Part shown: positions 54,945-64,000 of the stretch, piece by piece | Numbering within the stretch: position 1 is the stretch's first letter | How the letters are laid out: every line of letters starts with the position of its first letter | Source of the DNA: Brucella thiophenivorans | GTDB lineage: Bacteria; Pseudomonadota; Alphaproteobacteria; Rhizobiales; Rhizobiaceae | Assembly: GCF_002252445.1 (NCBI RefSeq) | Contig: NZ_NNRJ01000015.1 | Span: 310,001 to 374,000 of the forward strand | Length of the DNA stretch: 64,000 nucleotides | Direction: 5' to 3' | The notes under the pieces: model-generated | Told to the model about the DNA's origin: nothing | Database searches by the model: none | What the model saw: only the letters and a program-made list of their open reading frames with translations | Translations under genes and position numbers: made by a program

Positions 54945-54975
54945 TTGACCTTCCAACGGTGGGAAGGGGTACTTA
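54945..54975 (+). promoter_or_regulatory. CueR-type MerR promoter of copA
   Basis: TTGACC (-35, 54945-54950) and TACTTA (-10, 54970-54975) have a 19-base spacer containing the dyad ACCTTCC...GGAAGG (54948-54954 and 54962-54967). The long spacer and the CCTTCC-N7-GGAAGG core are typical of CueR/HmrR-activated promoters. cueR is 5 kb downstream. Confidence 0.8.
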
Positions 54976-55017
54976 TCGTGAAACGCGTTATTTAACTCCT
55001 TGAAAGAGGGGGATGCA

Positions 55018-55061
55018 GCATCGGCCCAAAAATCGGGAACGATTTTTTGGAAGCAGGGTGC
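55018..55061 (+). repeat. Family 2 palindromic repeat in the copA leader
   Basis: GCATCGGCCCAAAAATCGG to AGCAGGGTGC, with the ATCGGGAACGAT centre. It lies between the copA promoter and the copA start, so it is transcribed. Confidence 0.8.
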
Positions 55062-55079
55062 GCAGAAGAAGGAATTGCC

Positions 55080-57560
55080 GTGAACAAGCCTGTAAAACCC
55101 CAAGCCACAAGTTTTGCCATTCCTGTTGAGGGAATAAACTGCGCATCGTGCGTGTCATCCGTTGAAAAAGCTGTTGCGAAACTGCCTGGCGTCGAGCAGG
55201 TTTCGGTCAATCTGGCGACAGAGCGTGCCGATGTGACGTTTAAGGCGGCTCCCGATCTGCCTGGTGTCATCAATGCCATTCGCAGGGCCGGCTATGATGT
55301 GCCAACCAGCAGTGCTGATCTTGCCATTGAAGGTATGAGCTGCGCGTCCTGTGTGAGCAATGTCGAGAAAGCATTGAATGCAGTTCCCGGCGTAACGCGT
55401 GCAAGCGTCAATCTTGCGACGGAACGTGCCCATATTGAACTTGCAGGTCAGGTGCCGCTTTCCGATTTGATTAAAGCAGTCGAAAAGGCAGGCTATGAAG
55501 CGCGTTCGCTTGACGAGACAAGCAGTGACGCCAAGCAGGAAACGCAATCTGACAAGCGTGATGCGGAAGCACTTGAGCTGAAAAAGAACGTCATCCTTGC
55601 TGCTGTTCTGACGCTTCCCGTTTTCATTCTTGAGATGGGTTCGCATATATTTATGACCATGCATATGTTCGTCATGGACATAATCGGAATGCAGAATAGC
55701 TGGTATTTCCAGCTCGTGCTGACCACGCTTGTGCTCTTCGGCCCAGGTATGCGCTTTTTCAAAAAGGGTATTCCTGCTCTGTTGCGTGGCACCCCCGATA
55801 TGAATTCGCTGGTTGTTGTCGGCACAACGGCCGCGTGGGGCTTTTCGGTTGTTGCGACCTTCTGGCCGGATATCCTGCCCGACGGCACGGTCAACGTCTA
55901 TTTCGAGGCCGCAGCTGTTATTGTGACGCTGATCCTGATTGGCCGTTATCTTGAAGCACGCGCCAAGGGGCGCACTTCGGCGGCAATCAGCCGTCTGGTG
56001 GGTTTGCAGGCAAAGTCTGCGCGTGTGGTGCGCAATGGCGAAACGCTGGATGTGCCGCTTGATGATGTGCGCACGGGTGATATTGTTCAGGTTCGTCCGG
56101 GCGAAAAAGTCCCCGTCGATGGCGAAGTGATTGAGGGTTCATCCTACGTGGATGAATCGATGATTACCGGCGAGCCTATCCCCGTCGTCAAGGAAACGGG
56201 CGCAGAAGTTGTCGGCGGCACGATCAACAAGACAGGTGCTTTTACTTTCCGCGCAACCAAGGTTGGCCGCGATATGGTCATCTCGCAGATTGTGCGGATG
56301 GTGGAAGATGCACAGGCCGACAAGCTGCCCATTCAGGCCAAAGTCGATAAGGTCACGGGCTGGTTCGTGCCTGCGGTTCTCGGTGCAGCACTTGTGACTT
56401 TCATCGCATGGCTGATCATTGGTGGCACGGGCATGATGGGTTTTGCGCTGGTCAATGCGATTGCGGTTGTCATCATTGCTTGCCCCTGTGCGATGGGGTT
56501 GGCAACGCCGACCTCGATTATGGTTGGCACAGGCCGCGCTGCCGAATTTGGTGTGCTGTTCCGCCGTGGTGACGCGCTGCAAACGCTGCGTGATGCATCG
56601 GTGATTGCGGTTGATAAGACCGGAACACTCACACAGGGCAAACCCGCTTTGGCACATTTCGCCGTTGTCGATGGTGTCAACAAAGACGAAGCACTCGCTT
56701 TGATCGCTGCTGTCGAGGCCCGTTCGGAACATCCGATTGCAGATGCGATTGTAAATGCCGCCAAGGAAAAGAACCTTAAACTTAGTGATGTATCGGCCTT
56801 TGAATCGATTCCGGGTTTTGGCCTGAAAGCTCACGTTGCGGGTCACGAAGTTGCCATTGGTGCAGATCGTTACATGGCAAAACTCGGCCTTGATGTGGTG
56901 GTCTTTGCCGATGATGCAAGTCGCCTTGGTGATGAAGGCCAGACTCCGCTTTATGCAGCAATTGATGGCAAGCTGGCGGCGATTATCACGGTCGCTGATC
57001 CGATGAAGGAAACTACACCTGCCGCAATCGCTGCCATGCACGAGCAGGGCTTGAAAGTTGCGATGATCACCGGCGATAATCGCCGTACTGCGCAAGCCAT
57101 TGCAAAACGTCTTGGCATTGATGAGGTGGTTGCGGAAGTGCTGCCGGACGGCAAGGTCGAGGCGTTGAAGCGTTTGTCGGCTGGCGGAAAACGTATTGCC
57201 TTTGTGGGCGATGGCATCAATGACGCACCAGCTTTGGCTTCCGCCGATGTGGGCATTGCTATTGGCACTGGGACGGATATCGCGATTGAAAGTGCCGACG
57301 TGGTGCTGATGTCGGGCGATCTGCGCGGTGTGGTCAATGCCATTGCAATCTCCAAGGCCACGATCCGCAATATCAGCGAAAACCTGTTCTGGGCCTTTGC
57401 TTACAATGTGGCGCTGATCCCTGTTGCAGCCGGTGTTCTTTATCCAATTACCGGAACGCTTTTGTCGCCGGTTTTGGCAGCGGGTGCTATGGCGCTTTCG
57501 AGCATTTTCGTGCTCAGCAATGCGCTCCGGCTGCGGGCTTTCAAAAGCCCAATGGCCTGA
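55080..57560 (+). CDS. copA: Cu(+)-exporting P1B-type ATPase CopA
   Basis: Pumps cuprous ions to the periplasm. 826 residues: two heavy-metal domains (GINCASC, Cys21/Cys24; GMSCASC, Cys88/Cys91), eight transmembrane helices with the transport motif Cys468-Pro-Cys470 ([13 protein letters not shown]), the phosphorylated Asp512 in DKTGTLT, the ATP site HP motif (SEHPIADAI), and [18 protein letters not shown]. The late [12 protein letters not shown] and [16 protein letters not shown] mark the Cu(+) subgroup. GTG at 55080 with GAAGGA is chosen over a longer TTG frame. Confidence 0.95.
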   Translation: MNKPVKPQATSFAIPVEGINCASCVSSVEKAVAKLPGVEQVSVNLATERADVTFKAAPDLPGVINAIRRAGYDVPTSSADLAIEGMSCASCVSNVEKALNAVPGVTRASVNLATERAHIELAGQVPLSDLIKAVEKAGYEARSLDETSSDAKQETQSDKRDAEALELKKNVILAAVLTLPVFILEMGSHIFMTMHMFVMDIIGMQNSWYFQLVLTTLVLFGPGMRFFKKGIPALLRGTPDMNSLVVVGTTAAWGFSVVATFWPDILPDGTVNVYFEAAAVIVTLILIGRYLEARAKGRTSAAISRLVGLQAKSARVVRNGETLDVPLDDVRTGDIVQVRPGEKVPVDGEVIEGSSYVDESMITGEPIPVVKETGAEVVGGTINKTGAFTFRATKVGRDMVISQIVRMVEDAQADKLPIQAKVDKVTGWFVPAVLGAALVTFIAWLIIGGTGMMGFALVNAIAVVIIACPCAMGLATPTSIMVGTGRAAEFGVLFRRGDALQTLRDASVIAVDKTGTLTQGKPALAHFAVVDGVNKDEALALIAAVEARSEHPIADAIVNAAKEKNLKLSDVSAFESIPGFGLKAHVAGHEVAIGADRYMAKLGLDVVVFADDASRLGDEGQTPLYAAIDGKLAAIITVADPMKETTPAAIAAMHEQGLKVAMITGDNRRTAQAIAKRLGIDEVVAEVLPDGKVEALKRLSAGGKRIAFVGDGINDAPALASADVGIAIGTGTDIAIESADVVLMSGDLRGVVNAIAISKATIRNISENLFWAFAYNVALIPVAAGVLYPITGTLLSPVLAAGAMALSSIFVLSNALRLRAFKSPMA

Positions 57561-57809
57561 TAGATTACGCAAAGATCGGCGGCCTTTTTGGTCGCCGGCA
57601 ATTCTTGAGTTCTTTTGCATAATTGCCTCTGGATTTTTTGTTTTGCCGCCTATCTTTCAGGGCAGGCAGTGTTGTGTTGCGTGCAAGGTCTTTTGCTGCA
57701 ACACTTCCACCAATCAGGAATACCTCGATTTTTCTTTATCCGTGCAGCTCTTTCAGTCGAACAGCAGTGCACGGTGGGATGGCAGTTACAGCTTTAAGGG
57801 GGTAACGTC
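57561..57809. other. copA to gcd gap
   Basis: 249 bases with no gene, no strong hairpin terminator and no recognised operator. Partial readthrough from copA into gcd is possible. Confidence 0.4.
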
Positions 57810-60104
57810 TTGCTTGTTTCTCTGACTTCAATTGTTTTGATATTGATTGGCTTGGGACTGGGTGCCGCGGGCATTTACCTTGTCACACTGGGCGGCAGTT
57901 GGTTTTTCGTCATCGCTTCCATTGGCTTTTTGCTGACGGGCTTTTTTCTTTTTAAAAGAAGTGCGGTTGCACTTTGGATTTACGCACTTGTCATTCTCGG
58001 CTCACTTGGCTGGGCGGTCTCTGAAGTCGGTTTCGACTGGTGGGGATTGGGGTCGACAGGCGGCGTGATTGTTCTGCTTGGCCTGTGGCTGCTTACACCG
58101 TGGATCAGAAAGCCGCTCAATGGTGGTGGTTTACCGCTGACCGTTGCCACATTGGCAGCTCTGGTGGTCGCGGGTTATTCGATGACACAGGATCCGTGGA
58201 ATATTTCGGGTGATCTGCCGACCGAAAGGGTCGCCGCGACAGCTGATCTGGGCGGCAATGTGCCCGATGGGGAGTGGCATCAATACGGACGTACACCCTA
58301 TGGCCAGCGTTATTCGCCATTAACGCAGATTACACCAGAAAATGTCTCGAAACTTCAGGTTGCCTGGCAATATCAGACGGGTGATGTGAAACAGCCCGAA
58401 GATGTTGGCGAAACCACCTATCAGGTAACTCCGCTTAAAATTGGCGATTCGCTTTACCTGTGCACGCCGCATAACTGGGCCATTGCGCTTGATGCTGCGA
58501 CCGGCAAGGAAAAGTGGAAATTCGACCCGAAGGTTGGCTTCAACACGGATCGCCAGCACCAAACCTGCCGTGGCGTAAGCTACTGGAAGGATTCGACTGC
58601 AACTGCTGGTGCCAAATGTTCCGAACGTGTTTATCTGCCAACCTCGGATGCACGTCTGATTGCGCTTGATACCCAGACGGGTGAAATCTGCACAGATTTT
58701 GCCAATGGCGGCACACTCGATCTCAGCCATGGCATGAAGTACAACCCGGCTGGTTATTACTACTCGACATCGCCACCAGCCGTGGTTGGTGACAAGATCA
58801 TCGTCGGCGGTGCGGTCAATGACAACTATTCGACCGAAGAACAGTCGGGTGTTATCCGCGCGTTTGATATCCGTACAGGCAACCTCTTGTGGAATTGGGA
58901 TTCTGGCAACCCGGATGTCACGACCCCACTGCCGGAAGGCCAGCATTACACGACCAACTCGCCAAACAGCTGGTCGGTTTCCAGTGTTGATGAAGGGCTT
59001 GGCCTGATCTTTATTCCGCTTGGCAATCAGGTTCCTGATCAGCTGGGCATGAACCGCAGCGATAATGTCGAGAAATACTCGTCGTCTATCGTGGCGCTGG
59101 ATGTAAATACCGGACAGCCGAAATGGGTGCGTCAGACCGTACACCACGACCTGTGGGATATGGACGTTCCAGCCCAGCCAGTTCTTTTGGACATTAATGG
59201 CGTGCCTGCGCTGGTTGGACCAACCAAGCAGGGCGATATTTATGTACTTGATCGCCGCACGGGTGAGCCGATTATTCCGGTTCGTGAAATCCCAGCGCCG
59301 ACGGGTGCGATACCGGAAGATCACACATCTCCTACGCAGCCGATTTCTGATCTGACATTCAGTCCCGCACCACTGACTGAAAGCAGCATGTGGGGCGTGA
59401 CCCTGTTTGATCAGCTGGCATGTCGCATTGCTTTCCGTAAGCACTTCTATGAGGGCCGCTACACGCCGCCTTCACTGAAAGGCACGATTGTCTATCCGGG
59501 CAATTTCGGCGTCTTCAATTGGGGCAGTGTGGCCGTCGATCCGGTGCGTCAGGTAATGTTTGGCATGCCGACTTATCTGGCTTTCACATCGCAGCTTGTA
59601 CCGCGTGCGGATATTCCGCCGCGTGGACAGGATGAGAAGGGCAGCGAGCAAGGGCTTAATCGCAATGACGGCGCACCTTATGGCGTCTTCATGGGTCCAT
59701 TCGTTAGCCCGCTTGGCATTCCATGCCAGACACCGCCATGGGGCTTTGTCGCTGGTGTGGATCTGCGTACAGGCAAGATCGCCTATAAGCACCGCAACGG
59801 CACCATTGAGGATATGGCGCCGGTTCCGCTGCCGCTTAAAGTTGGCGTTCCGGGCATCGGTGGGCCAATGATCACGGCTGGTGGCGTTGTGTTCCTCGGT
59901 GCGGCGGTGGATGACTATCTGCGCGCTTACGACCTCACCAATGGTAAGGTATTGTGGGAAGCGCGCCTTCCTGCGGGCGGTCAATCAACACCGATGACCT
60001 ATACCGTCGATGACGAGCAATTCGTGCTGATGGTTGCAGGTGGTCATGGTTCGGTGGGCACAAAGCCCGGCGACTACGTGATCGCCTACACGTTGCCGAA
60101 GTGA
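57810..60104 (+). CDS. gcd: Membrane-bound PQQ-dependent glucose/quinate dehydrogenase
   Basis: Oxidises glucose (or quinate) in the periplasm and feeds electrons to ubiquinone, with PQQ and Ca. 764 residues: about five transmembrane helices at the N-terminus (1-135), then an eight-bladed propeller with PQQ motifs (QYGRTPYGQRYSPLTQI; RKHFYEGRYTPPSLKGTIVYPGNFGVFNWGS; GGVVFLGAAVDDYLRAYD). Start is TTG at 57810 with GGGGG 7 bases upstream. Close relatives include quinate and shikimate dehydrogenases, so the sugar substrate is a guess. No PQQ synthesis genes are in the window. Confidence 0.9.
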   Translation: MLVSLTSIVLILIGLGLGAAGIYLVTLGGSWFFVIASIGFLLTGFFLFKRSAVALWIYALVILGSLGWAVSEVGFDWWGLGSTGGVIVLLGLWLLTPWIRKPLNGGGLPLTVATLAALVVAGYSMTQDPWNISGDLPTERVAATADLGGNVPDGEWHQYGRTPYGQRYSPLTQITPENVSKLQVAWQYQTGDVKQPEDVGETTYQVTPLKIGDSLYLCTPHNWAIALDAATGKEKWKFDPKVGFNTDRQHQTCRGVSYWKDSTATAGAKCSERVYLPTSDARLIALDTQTGEICTDFANGGTLDLSHGMKYNPAGYYYSTSPPAVVGDKIIVGGAVNDNYSTEEQSGVIRAFDIRTGNLLWNWDSGNPDVTTPLPEGQHYTTNSPNSWSVSSVDEGLGLIFIPLGNQVPDQLGMNRSDNVEKYSSSIVALDVNTGQPKWVRQTVHHDLWDMDVPAQPVLLDINGVPALVGPTKQGDIYVLDRRTGEPIIPVREIPAPTGAIPEDHTSPTQPISDLTFSPAPLTESSMWGVTLFDQLACRIAFRKHFYEGRYTPPSLKGTIVYPGNFGVFNWGSVAVDPVRQVMFGMPTYLAFTSQLVPRADIPPRGQDEKGSEQGLNRNDGAPYGVFMGPFVSPLGIPCQTPPWGFVAGVDLRTGKIAYKHRNGTIEDMAPVPLPLKVGVPGIGGPMITAGGVVFLGAAVDDYLRAYDLTNGKVLWEARLPAGGQSTPMTYTVDDEQFVLMVAGGHGSVGTKPGDYVIAYTLPK

Positions 60105-60120
60105 TTGAGTTCAGCAAACA

Positions 60121-60149
60121 AAAACGCCGGGAAATTCCCGGCGTTTTTT
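60121..60149 (+). terminator. Terminator after gcd
   Basis: AAAACGCCGGG pairs with CCCGGCGTTTT (60137-60147), followed by TT. It lies between the convergent gcd and cueR genes and may act for both. Confidence 0.92.
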
Positions 60150-60151
60150 AA

Positions 60152-60601
60152 TTATATCTTGCCGTGCAGCAATTCGCCTTTTCGCGGCGCGGGTCTGTAG
60201 GACTTCTCAGAACTGCTATTGGCCAGTTCCTGAATGATCGGGCAATCGGGACGGTTATCGCCATGGCAATTATGTGCAAGATGGCGCAGCGTGTCGGCCA
60301 TGTCCTGAAGCTGGCGCATCTTGGCTTCGAGTTCCTCGACGTGAATAAGTGCTACTTTCTTCACATCCGATGAGGCGCGATTGCGATCACGCCAGAGTGC
60401 GAGCAGCGCTTTAATCTGATCGACCTGAAAACCGAGATCACGGCTTGAGCGGATGAAGCGCAGCGTTTCGACATCTTTTTGCGTATAGACGCGATAGCCG
60501 GAACTGGTCCGATCGGCAGCCTCTATCAGTCCGATGGTTTCATAATGGCGGATCATTTTCGCCGATATGCCCGATGCGGTGGCTGCCTGCCCGATATTCA
60601 T
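60152..60601 (-). CDS. cueR: Cu(+)-responsive MerR activator CueR
   Basis: 149 residues: N-terminal MerR helix-turn-helix (MNIGQAATASGISAKMIRHYETIGLI), a dimerisation helix and the Cu(+) loop with Cys112 and Cys120 (NCHGDNRPDC), the same numbering as in E. coli CueR. It would activate copA through the 19-bp-spacer promoter. It is 2.6 kb from the end of copA, with gcd between and in the opposite direction. Confidence 0.92.
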   Translation of the reverse strand: MNIGQAATASGISAKMIRHYETIGLIEAADRTSSGYRVYTQKDVETLRFIRSSRDLGFQVDQIKALLALWRDRNRASSDVKKVALIHVEELEAKMRQLQDMADTLRHLAHNCHGDNRPDCPIIQELANSSSEKSYRPAPRKGELLHGKI

Positions 60602-60663
60602 TCCGTTCCTCGCTGATTTAGCCTTCTACGGCATATAGGAACGCTTTATCGTCATTCATAGAC

Positions 60664-61413
60664 TTAGCCGTTAATTTGTCCCATGCGTTTTGCAAGCAAG
60701 CGTTCAAGTGCCTGAAAGCAATCGAAAATAAGAATGGCAAGCGCTGAAACGACCAGCCCACCTTGCATGACAAAGGCAAGATTGTTGGAAATAAGCCCTG
60801 CAATAATCACTTCCCCAAGCGTCTTTGCGGCCACAGTTGAACCGATGGTGGCCGTTGCAAGTCCGATCACGGCAGAAAGCCTTATGCCTCCGAGAATGAC
60901 CGGCGTTGCAAGAGGCATTTCCACTTTGACTAAGCGCTGCATGCTCGTCATTCCCATGCCGCGTGCGGCTTCGACAACGGGGGCTGAAAGGGTGGTTAAG
61001 CCCGTCAGCGTGTTCTCAAAAATCGGCAACATGCCATAAAGAAACAGCGCAATGAGCGTTGGCTTGTCACCAAACCCAAACGCCGGAACGCTAAGCGCCA
61101 GTACGGCAACGGGTGGAAAGGTCTGGCCGATATTCACCAGACTTCGTGAAAGCGGCAGGAACTCCGCACCCGATGAGCGCGTAACGCCGATTGCCATCGA
61201 AACGGCGATAAGTGCCGATGCAAAAGTTGCGACAGTGACAAGCCCCAAATGCTGCAATGTCAGCGTCATGAGATTGGCACGGTCATAGATGACCGGCGCA
61301 CCTTCTTTAACGAGCGGACGCAACAACGGCTCGAATAGATATGGATTCAAAAGAAACAGCATCAAAACCAGAAAAAGCATCAGACGTGGAGCGAGAGACA
61401 CGAACAATTTCAT
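60664..61413 (-). CDS. Osmoprotectant ABC transporter permease, YehW-like
   Basis: 249-residue permease with six transmembrane segments and the EAA loop (VVEAARGMGMTSMQRLVKVEMPLATPVILGGIRLS). Last of four overlapping genes osmF-yehY-yehX-yehW type. Importers of this group take up glycine betaine or related solutes, often with low affinity. Confidence 0.88.
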   Translation of the reverse strand: MKLFVSLAPRLMLFLVLMLFLLNPYLFEPLLRPLVKEGAPVIYDRANLMTLTLQHLGLVTVATFASALIAVSMAIGVTRSSGAEFLPLSRSLVNIGQTFPPVAVLALSVPAFGFGDKPTLIALFLYGMLPIFENTLTGLTTLSAPVVEAARGMGMTSMQRLVKVEMPLATPVILGGIRLSAVIGLATATIGSTVAAKTLGEVIIAGLISNNLAFVMQGGLVVSALAILIFDCFQALERLLAKRMGQING

Positions 61414-62348
61414 ACGGGACGCTCTGCCTGATTGAGAAGTTTTTCCAGTGTCACGCGACCCAACGGCCGGCCATCATGATCGTGAATTGGCAGTGCTTTG
61501 CGCCCTGACCATAGCAGTTCGGCCAGTGCGTCGCGTTGTGAGGCTGTGACAGGAAAGCCATCACCCGTAGCTTCTCCCGATTGCAGCACAGTTTTCAGAT
61601 CGGTCAAAGACAGCAGCCGGAAAGGGCGTTCGCCGGTTCCAACAAGCCGCTCCACAAATTCGGTCGCGGGATGCGCAAGAATTTCAGCCGGGGTGCCATA
61701 TTGCAGCAGCTTTCCATCGTCCATCACCGCAATGCTGTCACCAAGCGAAATCGCTTCTTCCATATCATGTGTAACAAGCAGAATGGTTGTGCCGAGACGC
61801 TTCTGAATGGCTTTGAGGTCTTCCTGCGCTTTCAACCGTACGATGGGGTCAAGCGCTCCGAAAGGCTCATCCATCAGCAGAATATTCGGGCTTGCCGCAA
61901 GGGCGCGCGCAACACCGACGCGCTGCGCCTGTCCACCTGAAAGCTCATGCGGATAGCGATCACGATAATCTTGCGGCTCAAGCTGAAACAGTTCGAGCAA
62001 TTCATCGACGCGGGTTTGAATGCGGCTTTTCGGCCATCCCAAAAGCACAGGAACAGTGGCGATATTTTCGGCAACGGTTCGATGCGGAAAAAGTCCATGT
62101 TGCTGGATGACATAGCCGATACGCCGCCGCAATTCATAGCCCGGCTCATCCATGATGCTTTTATTGTCGATGCGGATTTCGCCATCCGTCGGCTCGACCA
62201 AGCGATTGACCATGCGCAACAAGGTCGTTTTTCCTGACCCGGATGTGCCGACAATCGCCGCAATACTGTGTGGCTTGACCGTGAAGCTGACGCTATCCAC
62301 TGCCGCGCGCCCATTATATCGCTTGGTGATATGATCAAACTCTATCAT
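61410..62348 (-). CDS. Osmoprotectant ABC transporter ATP-binding protein, YehX-like
   Basis: 312 residues: Walker A VGTSGSGKTT, signature ELSGGQAQRVGVARAL, Walker B NILLMDEPFGALDP and H-loop THDMEEAISLGD, plus a C-terminal regulatory region without obvious CBS repeats. It overlaps the permease genes on both sides by 4 bases, so translation is coupled. Confidence 0.92.
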   Translation of the reverse strand: MIEFDHITKRYNGRAAVDSVSFTVKPHSIAAIVGTSGSGKTTLLRMVNRLVEPTDGEIRIDNKSIMDEPGYELRRRIGYVIQQHGLFPHRTVAENIATVPVLLGWPKSRIQTRVDELLELFQLEPQDYRDRYPHELSGGQAQRVGVARALAASPNILLMDEPFGALDPIVRLKAQEDLKAIQKRLGTTILLVTHDMEEAISLGDSIAVMDDGKLLQYGTPAEILAHPATEFVERLVGTGERPFRLLSLTDLKTVLQSGEATGDGFPVTASQRDALAELLWSGRKALPIHDHDGRPLGRVTLEKLLNQAERPV

Positions 62349-63538
62349 GCGGATCTGCCTTTCTGGGACATTTCTATGATGGCATCAAGAATAACACCCG
62401 CAGCAAAGGCCAGCAGAACGGTGGGCAGTGCACCCAAAAGCACCAGATCCATGGCATTCTGGCCAATGCCCTGAAAGACAAAGACGCCAAAACCGCCGCC
62501 GCCGATCAGGGCGGCAATTGTTGTCAGCCCGATATTCTGTACCATTACGATACGAATGCCGGTGAGAATGACCGGAAAGGCCAGAGGCATTTCGGTTTTA
62601 AAAAGCCGTTGCAACTGCGTCATGCCCATGCCGCGTGCAGCATCGGTTATAGGTGCAGGCACATTTCCAAGTCCTGTGACCGTATTGGCAACAATCGGCA
62701 GCAGTGAATAGAGAAACAGCGCCACAAAAGCGGGTGCTGCACCAATGCCGCGAATGCCAAGATTTGCCGCCCATGGAAACTGCATCGCAAACCAGCCAAG
62801 CGGTGCGATCAGTAGCCCGAAAAGCGCCATGGATGGGATCGTCTGAACGATGTTGAGACTATTGAGAACCAGGGCGCGCAGTTTTGGTATGCGATGGCAG
62901 ATGAGGCCCAACGGAATGCCAAGCAGAGTTGCGGCAATCAGTGACCCCAACGCCAGTTCAACATGCCGCCGTGCTTCGTTCCAGAAATTGTCCGCACGGC
63001 TTTGATATTCCTTCATGAAAGAAATATTGTCCCAAAGCTGAGACGCTAACAGCAACCACAAAAGCATCATTGCAATTAACAAGAGCCCGATGCGTAAAAG
63101 CGGGCGCACCTGCAAGCGCACAAGACTGTCGGCGACATAAAGCGCACTCATGAAAATCAGCAGCCAGAAACCCGAAGCGGGCGACACGCGGGCATAGCTG
63201 TTGCCGTCTGGCGAGAGGTGGGAGGCCGCATATCCAAGCGCAACAAGCAAAAGCCCCAGCGAAAAACTGCTCGCCGCAAGCCTAACTATCCGATGATGGA
63301 CAAAAAGCGCAATCAGCAGACTTGCAATCATGATAATCAGAAGCAGTGAGGCCATTGAAACCGGCAAGGCATCGAACAGGAAGCGCGGCTCTCCCTGCAC
63401 GATGCGGTTTTGCCGAAACGTCGCAAAAGGCAGCAGCAATCCAAGCAGGCCCAGCACTGTGAAAACCAGACCAAGCCTGTCAAACAGGCGCGCTTTAGAA
63501 AGGGCTGGCTGGCGATGATTTGCAATAATGTCTGACAA
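62345..63538 (-). CDS. Osmoprotectant ABC transporter permease, YehY-like
   Basis: 397-residue permease, longer than YehW because of about four extra N-terminal helices (residues 15-170) before the conserved core with DAARGMGMTQLQRLFKTEMPLAFPVILTGIRI. The same split into a long and a short permease exists in E. coli YehYXW. Start at 63538 follows a short gap from the substrate-binding gene. Confidence 0.9.
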   Translation of the reverse strand: MSDIIANHRQPALSKARLFDRLGLVFTVLGLLGLLLPFATFRQNRIVQGEPRFLFDALPVSMASLLLIIMIASLLIALFVHHRIVRLAASSFSLGLLLVALGYAASHLSPDGNSYARVSPASGFWLLIFMSALYVADSLVRLQVRPLLRIGLLLIAMMLLWLLLASQLWDNISFMKEYQSRADNFWNEARRHVELALGSLIAATLLGIPLGLICHRIPKLRALVLNSLNIVQTIPSMALFGLLIAPLGWFAMQFPWAANLGIRGIGAAPAFVALFLYSLLPIVANTVTGLGNVPAPITDAARGMGMTQLQRLFKTEMPLAFPVILTGIRIVMVQNIGLTTIAALIGGGGFGVFVFQGIGQNAMDLVLLGALPTVLLAFAAGVILDAIIEMSQKGRSA

Positions 63539-63558
63539 GAATTCGCTGCCCTGTCAGC

Positions 63559-64000
63559 TTACTTGATGAAGCCGTTCTTTTTGAGAAAGTCGTCCGCAAC
63601 TGCCTTCGCAGGTTCGCCGCCAAGCTGCACACGACTGTTTAAGTCCTGAAGCGTTGTCAGGTCGAGCCTCTCAAAGACCGGTTTTAGCAATTCCTCGATT
63701 TTTGGGTTCTTCTTGAGCACTTCCTCACGAATGATGGGGGCTGGCTGATAGACCGGCTGCACATGTTTGTCGTCTTCTAGAACCACCAAACCAGAAGGTG
63801 CAATGCCGCCATCCGTGCCATAGACCATGGCTGCATTCGCCCCGCTTGTCTGATTGGCTGCTGCTGCTATTGTTGCAGCCGTATCACCGCCGGAAAGCGT
63901 GATGAGCTGATCGGGTTTCAGCGTGAAGGCATAGGCCGTCTGAAATGCAGGCAAGGCCGCAGCCGAATTTACAAATTCGGACGATGCAGCCAACACGATC
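63559..64000 (-). CDS. Osmoprotectant ABC transporter substrate-binding protein, OsmF-like (5' end missing)
   Basis: C-terminal part of a periplasmic OpuAC/OsmF-like protein, about 147 residues; the gene continues beyond the right edge. Visible segments: FTLKPDQLITLSGGDTAATIAAAANQTSG, MVYGTDGGIAPSGLVVLEDDKHVQPVYQPAPIIREEVLKKNP and a C-terminus with PAKAVADDFLKKNGFIK. First gene of the yehYXW-type unit. No signal peptide can be seen in this fragment. Confidence 0.9.
   Translation of the reverse strand, partial: IVLAASSEFVNSAAALPAFQTAYAFTLKPDQLITLSGGDTAATIAAAANQTSGANAAMVYGTDGGIAPSGLVVLEDDKHVQPVYQPAPIIREEVLKKNPKIEELLKPVFERLDLTTLQDLNSRVQLGGEPAKAVADDFLKKNGFIK

Noticed and set aside
56139-57620. 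Long open frame antisense to copA
   Set aside because: Shadow frame of copA with His/Arg/Asn-rich composition and no ribosome site.
58320-59444. Open frame antisense to gcd
   Set aside because: Lies wholly inside gcd, biased composition, no domain.

Overview
The window is a stretch of an alphaproteobacterial chromosome, most likely the large chromosome of a Brucellaceae member (Brucella/Ochrobactrum group). This rests on the gene set and order (lptB-rpoN-hpf-ptsN; hrcA-grpE beside rph; cysG-DUF2849-cysI-cysH-DUF934; metH next to an AHL-binding LuxR gene like Brucella babR/blxR), on Rhizobiales marker families (BA14K, DUF1150 behind Hsp20, a CysN-CysC fusion), on a ROSE-type RNA thermometer, and on short palindromic repeats scattered between genes. 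No phage, transposase or CRISPR was seen. Species assignment is inference from memory of related genomes.

Layout. 1-4.0 kb: LPS export ATPase end, sigma-54, ribosome hibernation factor, PTS-Ntr EIIA. 4.0-9.3 kb: Hsp20/DUF1150 heat-shock unit, DUF2244, endonuclease III, a small secreted protein, EI24/CysZ-like and TRIC-like membrane proteins, a PfkB/adenosine kinase. 9.3-15.9 kb: grpE, hrcA, rph, a VOC protein, rdgB, hemW, rsmI, yraN. 16.1-31.9 kb: sulfur assimilation in two blocks (cysG-DUF2849-cysI-cysH-DUF934 and cysD-cysNC-cysQ), with metH, a LuxR solo, a DNA alkyl-repair protein, a Dabb protein and a BA14K protein between them. 32-36.3 kb is the most accessory-looking part: tRNA-Pro, a Crp/Fnr regulator, a LuxR regulator with a degenerate receiver, a dense repeat island, two unrecognised secreted proteins and an AT-rich gap.

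36.3-44.2 kb: glpR-glpD, then an aldehyde/alcohol oxidation cluster (GAF-Fis regulator, perfect 22-bp palindrome, aldehyde dehydrogenase, Zn alcohol dehydrogenase, DUF779) and a LacI regulator. 44.2-46.3 kb: a full-length ABC exporter preceded by a leader with a probable 19-residue peptide and hairpins. 46.4-52.6 kb: a minus-strand thiamin operon under a TPP riboswitch (thiD-thiO-thiS-thiG-thiE, then thiY-tenA-thiX after a repeat) with no adjacent ATPase gene for the ThiXY importer. 52.8-64 kb: a PAS-GGDEF-EAL protein, copA behind a CueR-type promoter, a membrane PQQ glucose/quinate dehydrogenase, cueR, and an OsmF/YehYXW-type osmoprotectant importer that runs off the right edge.

Functionally, sulfate is activated by CysD/CysNC, reduced by CysH and CysI with siroheme from CysG, and CysQ clears the phosphorylated nucleotide by-product; the thiamin operon combines thiazole synthesis with pyrimidine salvage. 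The best candidates for less-described biology are the leader-peptide/ABC-exporter unit, the ThiXY-TenA importer lacking ThiZ, the palindrome plus AAA+-less AcoR-like regulator, and the repeat island with its secreted neighbours.
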